64,000 nt of DNA from Promethearchaeati archaeon. GTDB taxonomy: Archaea; Asgardarchaeota; Heimdallarchaeia; Heimdallarchaeales; Heimdallarchaeaceae. Made by a program: the position numbers and the translations under genes. This document shows, piece after piece, positions 16,331 through 25,703 of this stretch; position 1 is the first letter of the stretch; each line of letters begins with the position of its first letter. The DNA is taken from NCBI GenBank assembly GCA_013166775.1, contig JABLTJ010000001.1:194237-258236 (forward strand). Direction: 5' to 3'. The notes under the pieces are model-generated. The model was given only the letters and a program-made list of their open reading frames with translations, did not search any database and was not told where the DNA came from.

Positions 16331-17686
16331 TTACTTACTAGCGTACTTTTTCCACCAGTTATTTACAAAATGAAAAGTGTTTTTTGAAGGCAATTTATAC
16401 CTGATTAATGGTTTAACTAGATGTCTTTGTGCTTGAGCAGGTGGAATGTATAAACCTAGTTGGATTTCTCGCACAATAGGAATTTTTAACTTGGAAATAT
16501 GACGATTTTTCTGTCCACATTTTCTACATTTATATCCCTTCTCTTTTCCATCACTAGTCATTCGTTTTCCACATTCTGGGCAGAAAGGGGATTCTTCCTT
16601 AAATTGATCTGCAATGGAAATGATTTCACATTTTTCCAATTGAATTGTAAAAGACTGAAATTCTCTTTTATATCTTACACTACCATAGGCTAGAATTTTA
16701 TCTCCAACCATTAATTTTTCAATTATTCTTCGAAAGCTCTTACTTGGCTCGAAAGCTGCTACGTCAACAATTTTGCTTGATTCTGTAACCGTACCTTTGA
16801 AAATTATATGACCTCCAACGAGAGCTCGAGGGGGATTGATAACCTCGATTTCACCCTTGAATGTATTAAAGTTGCGAATTGCTGAAGTTGAATATTTAAA
16901 GTGTTGGTCAGTACCTTGATTCGTTCTAAAAATACAATAAGCTTCCATTGGTTCTTTTATTTGTACTATCTCTAAAGCTTTCAACAGAACTTCTGCTTTT
17001 TCTCCTCTTATACCATAAAGCACTGGATCAAGTCCTGTGGGACATATAATCGCTTTTCCCGTTTCTTCATCAATGTTATTAAAAACAAGTGGTGATAGCT
17101 CACTATCCATTTTTTTTATGGATTCGAAATCTACTTTTCTTTTTGTACCAATAGAATGTGAAATCCGATATGTCAAAAGCTCGAATGTAAAATCCTCTTC
17201 CTGTGGACTAAGAGTGTTTCCAATTGCTGCTAATGCACCAATTATCCCTCTACCGTTTCCAATTAAATGATATTCTAAACACAATTTCTTAGCTACTATC
17301 TTTGCATCATTAATTGAAATGACATCTGTAAGTGCTCTCTGAGCAAATTCTTTGAGTTCCAAAGGTATACTCCCTTTAATAACAGCAATACCTGGGTTTG
17401 TATTTGGATCCTTTTGGTAAAGTTCTTCAATTGTCTCAATAGACATAGAAATGATTTCTTTCAAATCTTCTTCTTTAACCCCCAATGTCAAAGCAATGGC
17501 ACCATTACCTCTTGTTCGCCATGGAACATTGGGATTATTACGAATTAATCTTGGATAATCTAGAAAATCTACTCTGTTGTATATTTTTTCTATAATCTTA
17601 GTTGCCAAATGTGTGGTACAATTTCCTTTAAGAGAATCTGTATCATCAAAACCAATGTGCAACGTAGTTTGTGAACTAGACGTCAA
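16331..17686 (-). CDS. tiaS: tRNA(Ile2) 2-agmatinylcytidine synthetase TiaS
   Basis: Attaches agmatine to C34 of tRNA-Ile(CAU) so that it reads AUA. The N-terminal kinase-like region shows HIGFDDTDSLKGNCTTHLA, RGNGAIAL, NPGIAVIKG, GRGIIGALAAIGN and GTKRKV. It is followed by an OB-fold (GHIIFKGTV..DVAAFEPSK..) and a C-terminal zinc ribbon (CPECGKRM...CRKCG). Length is 451 residues, normal. The start is TTG (the motif begins 10 residues later, as in homologues). Convergent with infB; transcribed in the same direction as the heat-shock operon, 39 bases downstream of the HTH regulator. Confidence 0.93.
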   Translation of the reverse strand: MTSSSQTTLHIGFDDTDSLKGNCTTHLATKIIEKIYNRVDFLDYPRLIRNNPNVPWRTRGNGAIALTLGVKEEDLKEIISMSIETIEELYQKDPNTNPGIAVIKGSIPLELKEFAQRALTDVISINDAKIVAKKLCLEYHLIGNGRGIIGALAAIGNTLSPQEEDFTFELLTYRISHSIGTKRKVDFESIKKMDSELSPLVFNNIDEETGKAIICPTGLDPVLYGIRGEKAEVLLKALEIVQIKEPMEAYCIFRTNQGTDQHFKYSTSAIRNFNTFKGEIEVINPPRALVGGHIIFKGTVTESSKIVDVAAFEPSKSFRRIIEKLMVGDKILAYGSVRYKREFQSFTIQLEKCEIISIADQFKEESPFCPECGKRMTSDGKEKGYKCRKCGQKNRHISKLKIPIVREIQLGLYIPPAQAQRHLVKPLIRYKLPSKNTFHFVNNWWKKYASK

Positions 17687-17725
17687 GATTTCTCAATTCA
17701 AAATAAAAAGAGGAAATATAAAAAA

Positions 17726-18478
17726 TTATATAGAGTACCAAATCTCACCGGATCTGTCTTTTGAGATATTTATGCATCCTATTTGTTTCGCTAGATTCTC
17801 TATTCTATCTTTTAGGTCTCCTCTCCAAATTCGCATTATCTCTGCTAACTCGGAAAGAGATACGCGATTTTTTGGTTTGGTGATAATTACTTTGAAGATA
17901 TTTCTGAATATTTCTCTGTCATGGTAATCAAAGAGGATTTTTTCAATAATTTTGTTAAATCTATAGTATGCTTCATTGATTTCTTCAGCATACTTATTGC
18001 GTTTCTGATCTAATTCTTTAATCTCTTGGGCTTTGTTTTTAATAAAAACTTGAATGTCTTTTGTTTCCTTTTTAAGCTCATCTATCAGTTTATTTCTATG
18101 TGCTTCTTGTTCTGATGCCTTAACTGGTTTTGTTTTTATTTCTTCTTCTATAATTTCTCCTGTGGGTAGATATTTAACATTGAATGTGCTTTGACCTACA
18201 TCTATTATTAGTGAAAATGCTTTGTTGAGACTTGCATATCTTCTATCTGGACCTTTGCTACTTTTCTCTTCTCTAATGGAGATCAACCCTAATTTCTCCA
18301 AGTCCTCAAGATACTTACCAATAATACGCGGTGATACATTCATCATTCGAGATAATTGAAATGGATATAGATCTTCCTCTCCAAGAAGTTCAAGGAGCTT
18401 TCTTCTTGTTGAGCTAGATAAAAACTCTAATAATTCAAAAACATCCATTTCTTCTTTATCATCTGTTCTGCCCATCAT
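17726..18478 (-). CDS. Winged-helix regulator of the heat-shock operon (ArsR/HSR-like)
   Basis: Residues about 10-90 are a winged helix (FLSSSTRRKLLELL; RMMNVSPRIIGKYLEDLEKLGLI; wing with GPDRRYASL). A long coiled coil follows at about 125-175 (EAHRNKLIDELKKETKDIQV onward), then a C-terminal region (VSLSELAEIMRIWRGDLKDRI) that looks like a second helix-turn-helix. The TTA-ATG at 18490 is possible. I chose the ATG at 18478 because GGTGAG precedes it by 4 bases. It is the third gene of hsp20-cdc48-regulator. Comparable regulators in Archaeoglobus (HSR1) and Pyrococcus (Phr) control hsp20 and AAA ATPase genes. Autoregulation of this operon is therefore a reasonable inference. Confidence 0.75.
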   Translation of the reverse strand: MMGRTDDKEEMDVFELLEFLSSSTRRKLLELLGEEDLYPFQLSRMMNVSPRIIGKYLEDLEKLGLISIREEKSSKGPDRRYASLNKAFSLIIDVGQSTFNVKYLPTGEIIEEEIKTKPVKASEQEAHRNKLIDELKKETKDIQVFIKNKAQEIKELDQKRNKYAEEINEAYYRFNKIIEKILFDYHDREIFRNIFKVIITKPKNRVSLSELAEIMRIWRGDLKDRIENLAKQIGCINISKDRSGEIWYSI

Positions 18479-18509
18479 TTTTCTCACCATTAATACAAAA
18501 ATTTAGGGT

Positions 18510-20738
18510 TTAAACAAACCCTGTCTCGTCTTTTGAAATCTCTTTTCTTGCTTCTTTCACCATTGCATTGGCTCTCTCATCTGTAGGTTTAATTTGTTCC
18601 AGTGCTTCTAGAAGAATTTCTTGAGTTATTTTACATTCGCATTTTTCTTCATCGAATTCTCCACTCTCTAATTCTTCCTCATGTTCTGCAACATAATTTT
18701 TTATTGCGATAAGCTTTCCTTCACTACAAATTGCTGCAATGTCTGCCCCTGAAAATCCTTCAGTTTCACGTGCAAGGTCTTCTAAATTAACATTATCAGA
18801 TTTAGGCGCATCCTTTAAGTGTATCTTAAATATTTCCTTCCTTCCTTCAAAGTTTGGTGTTATCACTTTTACTAAACGATCGAATCTTCCTGGTCTCAAC
18901 AATGCAGGATCTACCATATCTGGTCTATTTGTTGCAGCTATTACAACTACATTCCTTAATTCTTCAAGGCCATCTAACTCAGTTAGTAATTGACTGATTA
19001 CTCTTTCAGTAACACCAGAATCAGAGCTTCTCCCTCTTATTGGGGTAATTGAATCTATTTCATCTAAGAATATAACACAGGGAGCAGCTTGCCGAGCTTT
19101 ACGAAAGATTTCTCTTATAGCTTTTTCACTTTCTCCAACCCATTTAGAAAGTACTTCTGGACCTTTTATAGAAATGAAATTTGATTCAGATTCATGAGCA
19201 ACTGCTTTGGCTATGAGTGTTTTACCTGTCCCGGGTGAACCATACAGTAGAATTCCTTTTGGCGCATCTGCTTTCATGGCTTTGTAAAGTCCTTTGTACT
19301 TCAATGGCCACTCAACTGCTTGACGCATCTCTTTCTTAACTTCGCTTAATCCTCCTATATCATCCCATGTTACATTAGGATCCTCAACAAAAACTTCTCT
19401 AAGCGCTGAAGGTTCCACTGTTTTTAGTGCATTCAGAAAATCTTCGTTTCTTACATCTATCTTCTGCAAAACATCTAGAGGGACTTCTTCATCTTCTAAA
19501 TTAATCTCTGGTAAAACTCTTCGTAATGATTGCATGGCTGATTCTTTAACTAAAGCTGAGGTATCAGCTCCTACAAAGCCATGTGTTAAATCTGCTAATC
19601 GTCCTAAATCTACATCTTTATCGATAGGCATTCCACGAGTGTGAATTAGTAGAATTTCATAACGTCCATCTCGATCAGGTATCCCTATTTCTATTTCTCT
19701 ATCGAATCTTCCTGGTCTTCGCAATGCTGGATCTATGGCGTTTGGTCTATTAGTAGCTCCGATAACAATTACTTGACCTCGAGATTCTAACCCGTCCATT
19801 AACGCAAGTAATTGAGCTACTACCCTTCTTTCAACCTCACCTGTTACTTCCTCCCTTTTAGGTGCAATAGCATCCAATTCATCTATGAATAAAATACTAG
19901 GTGCATTATCAGAAGCTTCCTTAAACAAATCTCTGAGTTTTTGTTCAGATTCGCCATAAAATTTGGACATTATTTCAGGTCCTGATAGTACATAGAAACT
20001 AGCTTCAGTTTCATTAGCAACTGCTCTAGCTAGGAGGGTCTTTCCAGTCCCTGGAGCTCCATGGAGCAGTACTCCTTTAGGAGGTTCAATTCCTAATCTC
20101 TTAAACAATTCAGGATGACGTAGAGGTAATTCTATCATCTCTCGAATACGCGAAATTTCTTCTGATAAACCCCCAATATCTTCATAGGAAATTCTCTTCA
20201 CATCTGCTGCTTTGACATCGTCCCAAGGTTTGTCACTGATTTGGACATTTGTTTCTGAAGTCATAATTACTGCATCTGCTGCTGGAGTTATCGCTGCTAC
20301 ACCAAGATAGATTCTTCGTGACATTCCCAAACCGATTGGAATAATATCCCCAGCTGTTAGAACTCTGTCTTCTAGAGTTTGTTTCAACCAGGAATCAATC
20401 CCCTTAACTTGTACCTTTTCAGTTGGAGCAAAAACAATTTTCAGTGCTTTTTTAGCTGAAGATTTTTCTATTGCTGCTCGATCATCAATTCCTATTTCAG
20501 CATTCATTCTAACCATTCGATCAAGACGAACTATGCTCTTACCAAAATCTTCTGGAGTTCCTCTCCAAGCTCTTGCATAGGTTTTCTTCCCGCCTTCAAT
20601 ACTAACAATATCTCCAGTACCTATACCTAATTCATCAGCAACATCCTGTGATATCCTAATAATACCCCTTCCAACATCTCTTTGAAGGGCTTCTTTGACT
20701 CTTAAAAACTTCTTATTTTCTTCTTCTTTTTCAGACAT
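18510..20738 (-). CDS. cdc48: AAA+ ATPase Cdc48/p97/VAT homologue
   Basis: A hexameric unfoldase that extracts and unfolds proteins for the proteasome. The N-terminal double-psi barrel domain (residues about 10-185) contains [10 protein letters not shown] and [16 protein letters not shown]. The D1 domain has Walker A GAPGTGKT (227-234), Walker [11 protein letters not shown] and [13 protein letters not shown]. The D2 domain has [18 protein letters not shown] and [12 protein letters not shown]. Length is 742 residues, standard. The C-terminus ([10 protein letters not shown]) lacks the HbYX motif (hydrophobic-Tyr-X) used to dock on the 20S proteasome. It follows hsp20 by 22 bases and precedes the HTH gene by 31 bases. 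Confidence 0.96.
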   Translation of the reverse strand: MSEKEEENKKFLRVKEALQRDVGRGIIRISQDVADELGIGTGDIVSIEGGKKTYARAWRGTPEDFGKSIVRLDRMVRMNAEIGIDDRAAIEKSSAKKALKIVFAPTEKVQVKGIDSWLKQTLEDRVLTAGDIIPIGLGMSRRIYLGVAAITPAADAVIMTSETNVQISDKPWDDVKAADVKRISYEDIGGLSEEISRIREMIELPLRHPELFKRLGIEPPKGVLLHGAPGTGKTLLARAVANETEASFYVLSGPEIMSKFYGESEQKLRDLFKEASDNAPSILFIDELDAIAPKREEVTGEVERRVVAQLLALMDGLESRGQVIVIGATNRPNAIDPALRRPGRFDREIEIGIPDRDGRYEILLIHTRGMPIDKDVDLGRLADLTHGFVGADTSALVKESAMQSLRRVLPEINLEDEEVPLDVLQKIDVRNEDFLNALKTVEPSALREVFVEDPNVTWDDIGGLSEVKKEMRQAVEWPLKYKGLYKAMKADAPKGILLYGSPGTGKTLIAKAVAHESESNFISIKGPEVLSKWVGESEKAIREIFRKARQAAPCVIFLDEIDSITPIRGRSSDSGVTERVISQLLTELDGLEELRNVVVIAATNRPDMVDPALLRPGRFDRLVKVITPNFEGRKEIFKIHLKDAPKSDNVNLEDLARETEGFSGADIAAICSEGKLIAIKNYVAEHEEELESGEFDEEKCECKITQEILLEALEQIKPTDERANAMVKEARKEISKDETGFV

Positions 20739-20760
20739 ATAAACACCTTGTTTTCAAAAA

Positions 20761-21426
20761 TTAGTTGATAGGGATGTCAGTTTCATCACCGTTTGCAGCA
20801 TCAAGAAGTTTTAGTTTAACTTCAAGAATACCATGTTTCATTGTAGCAGAAATTTTCTCATCCCTATCAATTACTTGTTCAATGGGAATTCTGGTATTCA
20901 CCTGTTTTTTCCCATTGTTGGCAGCAAGTAACAATCCGTTTTTTACCAGCTTCAGATTAACATGATTTTTGGCAAAACCAGGTAATTCAACAATAAGATA
21001 AAGTTCATTTTTATCTTTATCAACTTGAAGATCATAAGCTACTTCATAAGATAAATTTTCATCTTTCACAGAACTAATTGCTTCTTCTTCTTTAGCAGAT
21101 ACAAGTTTAGGTTGTTCAAAACCACCAAATATTCTATCAAAAGATGGAAAGATTTCAGCGAAACGTTCCAAAGTTTGAGAGAAAAAGTCATTATTCCAAT
21201 CAAAGGATCTAGTGATATTGGTTAAACGATCTATGAAATCATTACCAAAATCTTCTGGTATTTCACCTATTTCTCGATATTCTTCTTTTCCTTCAGAATC
21301 TCGTTTATAGTCGTAGCCATATTCTTTTTCTAAACCATTAATGTTAGAATAAAATCTTACACTTCTGAAAGCCTTATTTAATCCTTTAAGGTATTCATCT
21401 ATGTCCTTCTTATCCTTCTTATTCAT
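20761..21426 (-). CDS. hsp20: Small heat shock protein, Hsp20/alpha-crystallin family
   Basis: ATP-independent holdase. The alpha-crystallin domain (about residues 128-213) shows YDLQVDKDKNELYLIVELPG, then NHVNLKLVKNGLLLAA and ISATMKHGILEVKLKLL. The extreme C-terminus carries an I-P-I, the IxI motif that tethers oligomers. The N-terminal arm of about 125 residues is longer than usual and rich in charged and aromatic residues. First gene of the minus-strand operon with cdc48 and the regulator; an inverted repeat lies upstream. Confidence 0.9.
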   Translation of the reverse strand: MNKKDKKDIDEYLKGLNKAFRSVRFYSNINGLEKEYGYDYKRDSEGKEEYREIGEIPEDFGNDFIDRLTNITRSFDWNNDFFSQTLERFAEIFPSFDRIFGGFEQPKLVSAKEEEAISSVKDENLSYEVAYDLQVDKDKNELYLIVELPGFAKNHVNLKLVKNGLLLAANNGKKQVNTRIPIEQVIDRDEKISATMKHGILEVKLKLLDAANGDETDIPIN

Positions 21427-21458
21427 TTTTACTCACTGTAAATCGTTTTAAACAAATG

Positions 21459-21489
21459 CCCAAAACTCAAACCAGTATTTACTTTTGGG
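21459..21489. promoter_or_regulatory. Inverted repeat upstream of hsp20, possible operator
   Basis: CCCAAAA (21459-21465) and TTTTGGG (21483-21489) form a 7-bp inverted repeat with a 17-base spacer, 33 bases upstream of the hsp20 ATG. AT-rich sequence around 21490-21530 could hold the TATA element. The repeat is in the right place for a repressor of the heat-shock operon. It does not match the CTAAC-N5-GTTAG motif reported for Archaeoglobus HSR1. Weak evidence. Confidence 0.25.
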
Positions 21490-21624
21490 TTTTGAACCTT
21501 ATGTATACTACTGTCGTTTATTGATATTTAAGTGTTTGTATTCATAAAATGAATGTGATTCCTATTATAGATTTAAATTTCTTGCCTAAACTTCATTAAA
21601 AGAAGAATTAGAGATATTTGTTTA

Positions 21625-23718
21625 TTAAAGCTCAATGTTGCATCTGTCACAGAAGATTTTTATTGCATAAACTTCTTCATTGCATTTTTTACATATTGCT
21701 TTCCCACTATCAGACTTTTCTTCTTCATAAATATTCTTCAGCTTAACTATATCAATACCTGTGTCTTCGAATTGATAATCCAATAATTCAAGTCTGTCAA
21801 AATAATCCAACCATGCACTGATTGCTATGATTACTGCTCTTCTGACTTCAGGATTATTGTGTTCTAGATGTTCTTGTAGAACCCATATAACTTCGATACA
21901 ATCATAGATATCAAAATTAGTTTGATTTTCTCTATACATCCTCTGTAGTATAGATGCAATATGTATTTTAAGAAAATCATTTGACTTCTCAAATAAATCT
22001 AAGTAAGGTCTATAGAAACTATAACATTCAACCTCTTTGATTACTTCAAACAGTTCTTCTTGAACGGTTTCATCATTTATTTCAATAGCGTCTAATATTG
22101 CTAAACATAAATCTTCTTGGAAAAAAAATTCTCCAATCCTGTAACACTTTTCGAATAATTTGTAAATCAAATTTCTAGCTGTATCATCTTTAAATTTCCC
22201 TTCTTTAAATAATTCTTTTATATATGATTGCAATGATTTTCGAAAATCAAATTTTCCTACTATTTCTAAGATTTTCCAAGCAATTTCATCAGATAGTCCC
22301 CATTCAAAAAGGAATAATAATTTGATTAAATCTGATGACTCTTTTACATTATATTTATCCTGTATTTCGTATGAGAAGTAATCATTGAAAATTTCCATTA
22401 TCGCATTTAATATCAATTCCTTCATTTTGATTTCTTCTTTCGAAGCACTCTCAATAAGAGGTTTTACTACTTCTGGATTACTAGTTTTGCTTAGGAATTT
22501 CACAGCCTTTTTTCTAATGTTCCCATCTTTACTTGATAAATCTTTTATGTAAGGTTCTAATATCTCTTTATCTCCTAGCTTCCCTAGAACTCTTTCTGCT
22601 TCTTTTTGTACATCAGAATTCTGATCCTTCAGCATTTCTCGAAGAATATTTTTAGAATCATAAGTATCCAGGAAACTCAGCAGTATTATCACATTTCTCC
22701 TTATTTCCCAGGATTCATCTTTTAACAATGAAAGAAAATAATCTATTGATGTTAGATTTTTATTCATCTTTTTAATAAGAGTTCTTACAATATGGAAATT
22801 TATCTCTCCATCTGCATCTACTATTCTATTAATAAGTGAATGAGTTGCTTTTGGTTCATCTAATTCTCCTAAAGCCTTTACAGCATTTAAGTGTATAAAA
22901 CTCATCTCTTCGTTTAATGCTTGAATAAAGATATTTAATGCCTTTTTAGTTTTTAATTCTCCTAAAATTTCTACAACATTACTTCTGACATGTGGATTTT
23001 TATCTTTATATGCATTTATTAATGCTTCAATAACTTTTGAATCACTGAAATTCCCTAGAGCAAGAACTGTAGCTTCTCTTACCTCATCACTAGTATCATC
23101 TAGCATTTCTATTAAGTATGGAATAGTTCTAGAATCACTTATTTTACCTATCGACTTAATTGTCCTTATCTTAATAGCTTCATCTTCATCTTTAAGTAGG
23201 TCAATTAGCTGGTCTATAGGCTCAGATATACCTATTGAGCCAAGTGCATCAATGACTTCAATTCTAGCTTTATCCTTATTATCATATAAATTATCCAATA
23301 GAATTGGAATTGAACGAGAATCTTGCAGCTCTCCGAGAGTCTTAATGATCCAAACTGACCTTGTAATCCCTCTATTCAATATCTCTATTAAAGATGGAAC
23401 AACAGAGGAATCTCCAATTTTTCCTATTGTTTCAAGAATCTCTTCTTGAGTGAGTATTGTTTCAATTTCGAGAAGTCTTAAAAGAAATGGTAAATACTTA
23501 TTATTTCCAGATTTTCTTATATTCTTGATAATATAAGATTTATCATTGCTTTTTATTTGTCGAAAAGATTCTCCTAAAACTTCTAGAATTTCATCATTTG
23601 AATCAGTTTCAATCGCTTCATTTATCTCTTTCTCTAATTTTCTTAAATCTAGATTATACAGAAGATCGTTTTTTTTCTTTTTAATTCTTTTAGAAATATC
23701 CTCCTCATTTCCTTCCAT
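21625..23718 (-). CDS. HEAT-repeat scaffold protein with C-terminal zinc ribbon
   Basis: The protein has 697 residues. From about residue 70 to 430 it is a run of HEAT/PBS-lyase-type repeats of roughly 31 residues. Clear examples are SVVPSLIEILNRG, SIPILLDNLYDN, SRTIPYLIEMLDDTSDEVRE and SKVIEALINAYKDKNPHVRS. Repeats become weaker but continue to about 650. The last 25 residues contain CKKCNEEV and CDRCNIEL, a four-cysteine zinc ribbon. HEAT arrays act as protein-binding platforms; the partner is unknown. It is a monocistronic minus-strand gene upstream of the hsp20 operon. No catalytic motif seen. Confidence 0.75.
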   Translation of the reverse strand: MEGNEEDISKRIKKKKNDLLYNLDLRKLEKEINEAIETDSNDEILEVLGESFRQIKSNDKSYIIKNIRKSGNNKYLPFLLRLLEIETILTQEEILETIGKIGDSSVVPSLIEILNRGITRSVWIIKTLGELQDSRSIPILLDNLYDNKDKARIEVIDALGSIGISEPIDQLIDLLKDEDEAIKIRTIKSIGKISDSRTIPYLIEMLDDTSDEVREATVLALGNFSDSKVIEALINAYKDKNPHVRSNVVEILGELKTKKALNIFIQALNEEMSFIHLNAVKALGELDEPKATHSLINRIVDADGEINFHIVRTLIKKMNKNLTSIDYFLSLLKDESWEIRRNVIILLSFLDTYDSKNILREMLKDQNSDVQKEAERVLGKLGDKEILEPYIKDLSSKDGNIRKKAVKFLSKTSNPEVVKPLIESASKEEIKMKELILNAIMEIFNDYFSYEIQDKYNVKESSDLIKLLFLFEWGLSDEIAWKILEIVGKFDFRKSLQSYIKELFKEGKFKDDTARNLIYKLFEKCYRIGEFFFQEDLCLAILDAIEINDETVQEELFEVIKEVECYSFYRPYLDLFEKSNDFLKIHIASILQRMYRENQTNFDIYDCIEVIWVLQEHLEHNNPEVRRAVIIAISAWLDYFDRLELLDYQFEDTGIDIVKLKNIYEEEKSDSGKAICKKCNEEVYAIKIFCDRCNIEL

Positions 23719-23894
23719 AGAATAGATATATTTTATTCATATAAAAATATCAAGTTCATTATTTGAATATACTGCAAATATTGAAATAACTTCAACCAAA
23801 AATGAGCCAAAAGTATTTTTTTCTGGAATGGGTGAATTCTTCTCAAACAGATATCTTTAACACTTTCAAGGACCCTAGATAATATTGAAGTTAT

Positions 23895-24065
23895 ATGTTA
23901 AAGCAGAAGACAATAAGAAGAGCAAGTTATTTCTTTAATGATGAATTAGATGAAAAGGATGTTCAAGCAATAACTAAGAAGCCTACAAGATCTATTTATG
24001 AACGTGTTGCTACAAAATCTCGGAAATGGATGAAGTACATCAAACTTCGCTTGAAGAACTCCTAA
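23895..24065 (+). CDS. Possible small basic protein (56 aa)
   Basis: A 56-codon frame on the plus strand lies in a gap between two minus-strand genes. Its product begins MLKQKTIRRASYFFNDELDE and ends in a basic helix (KSRKWMKYIKLRLKNS). The Lys/Arg-rich, amphipathic composition and TATA-like AT tracts upstream suggest a real small gene, possibly nucleic-acid binding. I recognise no family. It could be a chance frame. Confidence 0.35.
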   Translation: MLKQKTIRRASYFFNDELDEKDVQAITKKPTRSIYERVATKSRKWMKYIKLRLKNS

Positions 24066-24107
24066 CCCATTTTTCCTGTTTTTCAGTAAATTCATAATTA
24101 CAATTTA

Positions 24108-24896
24108 TTATTCATTCTTGATGTTTTGGTCTTTGTCTTTCAAAGGTTTATCAAAGATAGATGGCGCAATAACAAAAGAACAATTTTCTCTCCATTCACC
24201 GATTTTCTTTGAACTTATTATAAATGGTGCTGGTGTTATTTTGTTAGCATAGATTAGAGAATCTCCATGATTTCTTTCTAAAAAGTCTTGAACAATTCCA
24301 TACAATTTTGGAGATAAATAATACTCAATCTCTGGATGATGAAGAACTGATATTATTTGATTTTTTTTATCTACTTTCTTGCTGCCTATTTTTCTTATAA
24401 TTTTAAAATCAGTGACATTCAGCTGCTCGTAAGTGTCCAAAATTTCGTGTTCTTTATCTAAAGTCATAATCCCTAAAATCTTGTTTTCATCCATAATAAT
24501 TTCAATTCCTTGAAAATCTGATACCTCTTTATCCATAATTATACCTGTTTCTTCCTCAAACTGTTCTGCAATATTTAAAATACTCATTTTTCCGCCTCTT
24601 AATATTTTTTCTAGTTCTTTCCATTTTTCGTCAATATCTTTGAGGTATTTGGAAATCTCTCTTCCTTTTTCTGTAAGTTTATACACTATACCTTCTTTAG
24701 TTATTATTGAATTCTTCAAAAGGAAATTAAGGTGATAGTTGAAATTTCCAGTACTATTTAATGGTAAAATATAGTCAGTGGAATCAAGTAAATCGGAATA
24801 AGCTGCTTTTTCAGCTTCATCCAATCTAGTAATAATAATATTTCTTGTAGGATTTGTTATTAAAGAGAAGATATCTTTTTTCCTCAAATCTATCAC
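24108..24896 (-). CDS. ArsR-type winged-helix transcriptional regulator with C-terminal sensor-like domain
   Basis: Residues about 1-75 are a winged-helix domain (DIFSLITNPTRNIIITRLDE; NFNYHLNFLLKNSIITKEGIVYKLTEKGREI). A linker helix follows, then a 160-residue domain with strands and helices that looks like the archaeal ArsR-family extension found beside membrane or metabolic genes. The start codon is GTG. Ligand and targets are not evident. The tag gene is divergent from it with a 139-base gap, so it could control that region. Confidence 0.65.
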   Translation of the reverse strand: MIDLRKKDIFSLITNPTRNIIITRLDEAEKAAYSDLLDSTDYILPLNSTGNFNYHLNFLLKNSIITKEGIVYKLTEKGREISKYLKDIDEKWKELEKILRGGKMSILNIAEQFEEETGIIMDKEVSDFQGIEIIMDENKILGIMTLDKEHEILDTYEQLNVTDFKIIRKIGSKKVDKKNQIISVLHHPEIEYYLSPKLYGIVQDFLERNHGDSLIYANKITPAPFIISSKKIGEWRENCSFVIAPSIFDKPLKDKDQNIKNE

Positions 24897-25035
24897 TATT
24901 TTATATTTTTCAGAATTTTATTTAGGGATTTTTGACTAAGAGTTAGTCTTCAAAGCAAAATTATCAAGATATTTCATTATAAAATGTTGTGAAGAAAAAG
25001 AAATTCTTATTATGTCTTAAGAGACGAGTTTAGAT

Positions 25036-25614
25036 ATGGTAAAAATAATAAAAAGATGTTGGGGAGAGAAAGATGATTTAGCTAGAGCATATCATGATGA
25101 AGAATGGGGTGTTCCTGTTCATGATGATAAAACACTGTTTGAGTTTATAATATTAGAAGGTGCTCAAGCAGGTTTAAACTGGATGACGATTCTTAGAAGA
25201 AGAAAAGGGTATCATAGAGCTTTTGATGAATTCGATTTTAATAAAATAGCAAAGTATGATCAGAAAGATGTAGAAAGATTACTTCAAGATGAAGGTATTA
25301 TACGAAATAAGTTGAAAGTAGCTGCAACTATTCAAAATGCTAAAGTATTTTTAGAAATAAGAGCGGAATTTGGTACTTTTGATAAATATATCTGGGATTT
25401 CGTAGACAATAAACCTATAAATAACAATCCTAAAACTTGGAAAGAAGTACATCCAACAACAGAAGTTTCGGATGCTATTTCAAAGGATTTAAAGAAACGA
25501 GGGATGAAATTTGTGGGAAGCACGATTATCTATGCTTTCATGCAAGCTGTTGGCATGGTAAATGATCACCTTATAGAATGTTTCAGACATAAGGAAATTG
25601 TCTCATCGTATTAA
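25036..25614 (+). CDS. tag: DNA-3-methyladenine glycosylase I
   Basis: Removes 3-methyladenine from alkylated DNA by base excision. It begins RCWGEKDDLARAYHDEEWGVP, where the Cys and His are zinc ligands. It continues LFEFIILEGAQAGLNWMTIL with the helix-hairpin-helix region, and ends in NDHLIECFRH, giving the second His/Cys zinc pair. Length is 192 residues, normal. Bacterial-type Tag proteins are uncommon in archaea. An O6-alkylguanine repair protein (ogt) lies 4.4 kb away. Confidence 0.92.
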   Translation: MVKIIKRCWGEKDDLARAYHDEEWGVPVHDDKTLFEFIILEGAQAGLNWMTILRRRKGYHRAFDEFDFNKIAKYDQKDVERLLQDEGIIRNKLKVAATIQNAKVFLEIRAEFGTFDKYIWDFVDNKPINNNPKTWKEVHPTTEVSDAISKDLKKRGMKFVGSTIIYAFMQAVGMVNDHLIECFRHKEIVSSY

Positions 25615-25703
25615 GATTAATACCTTGTTTCAATGTAAGATTTATGAACTAGTGGAATCAGCAAAATTACTAAATTCAATAAAATAAAACATAGGTAGTA
25701 ACA

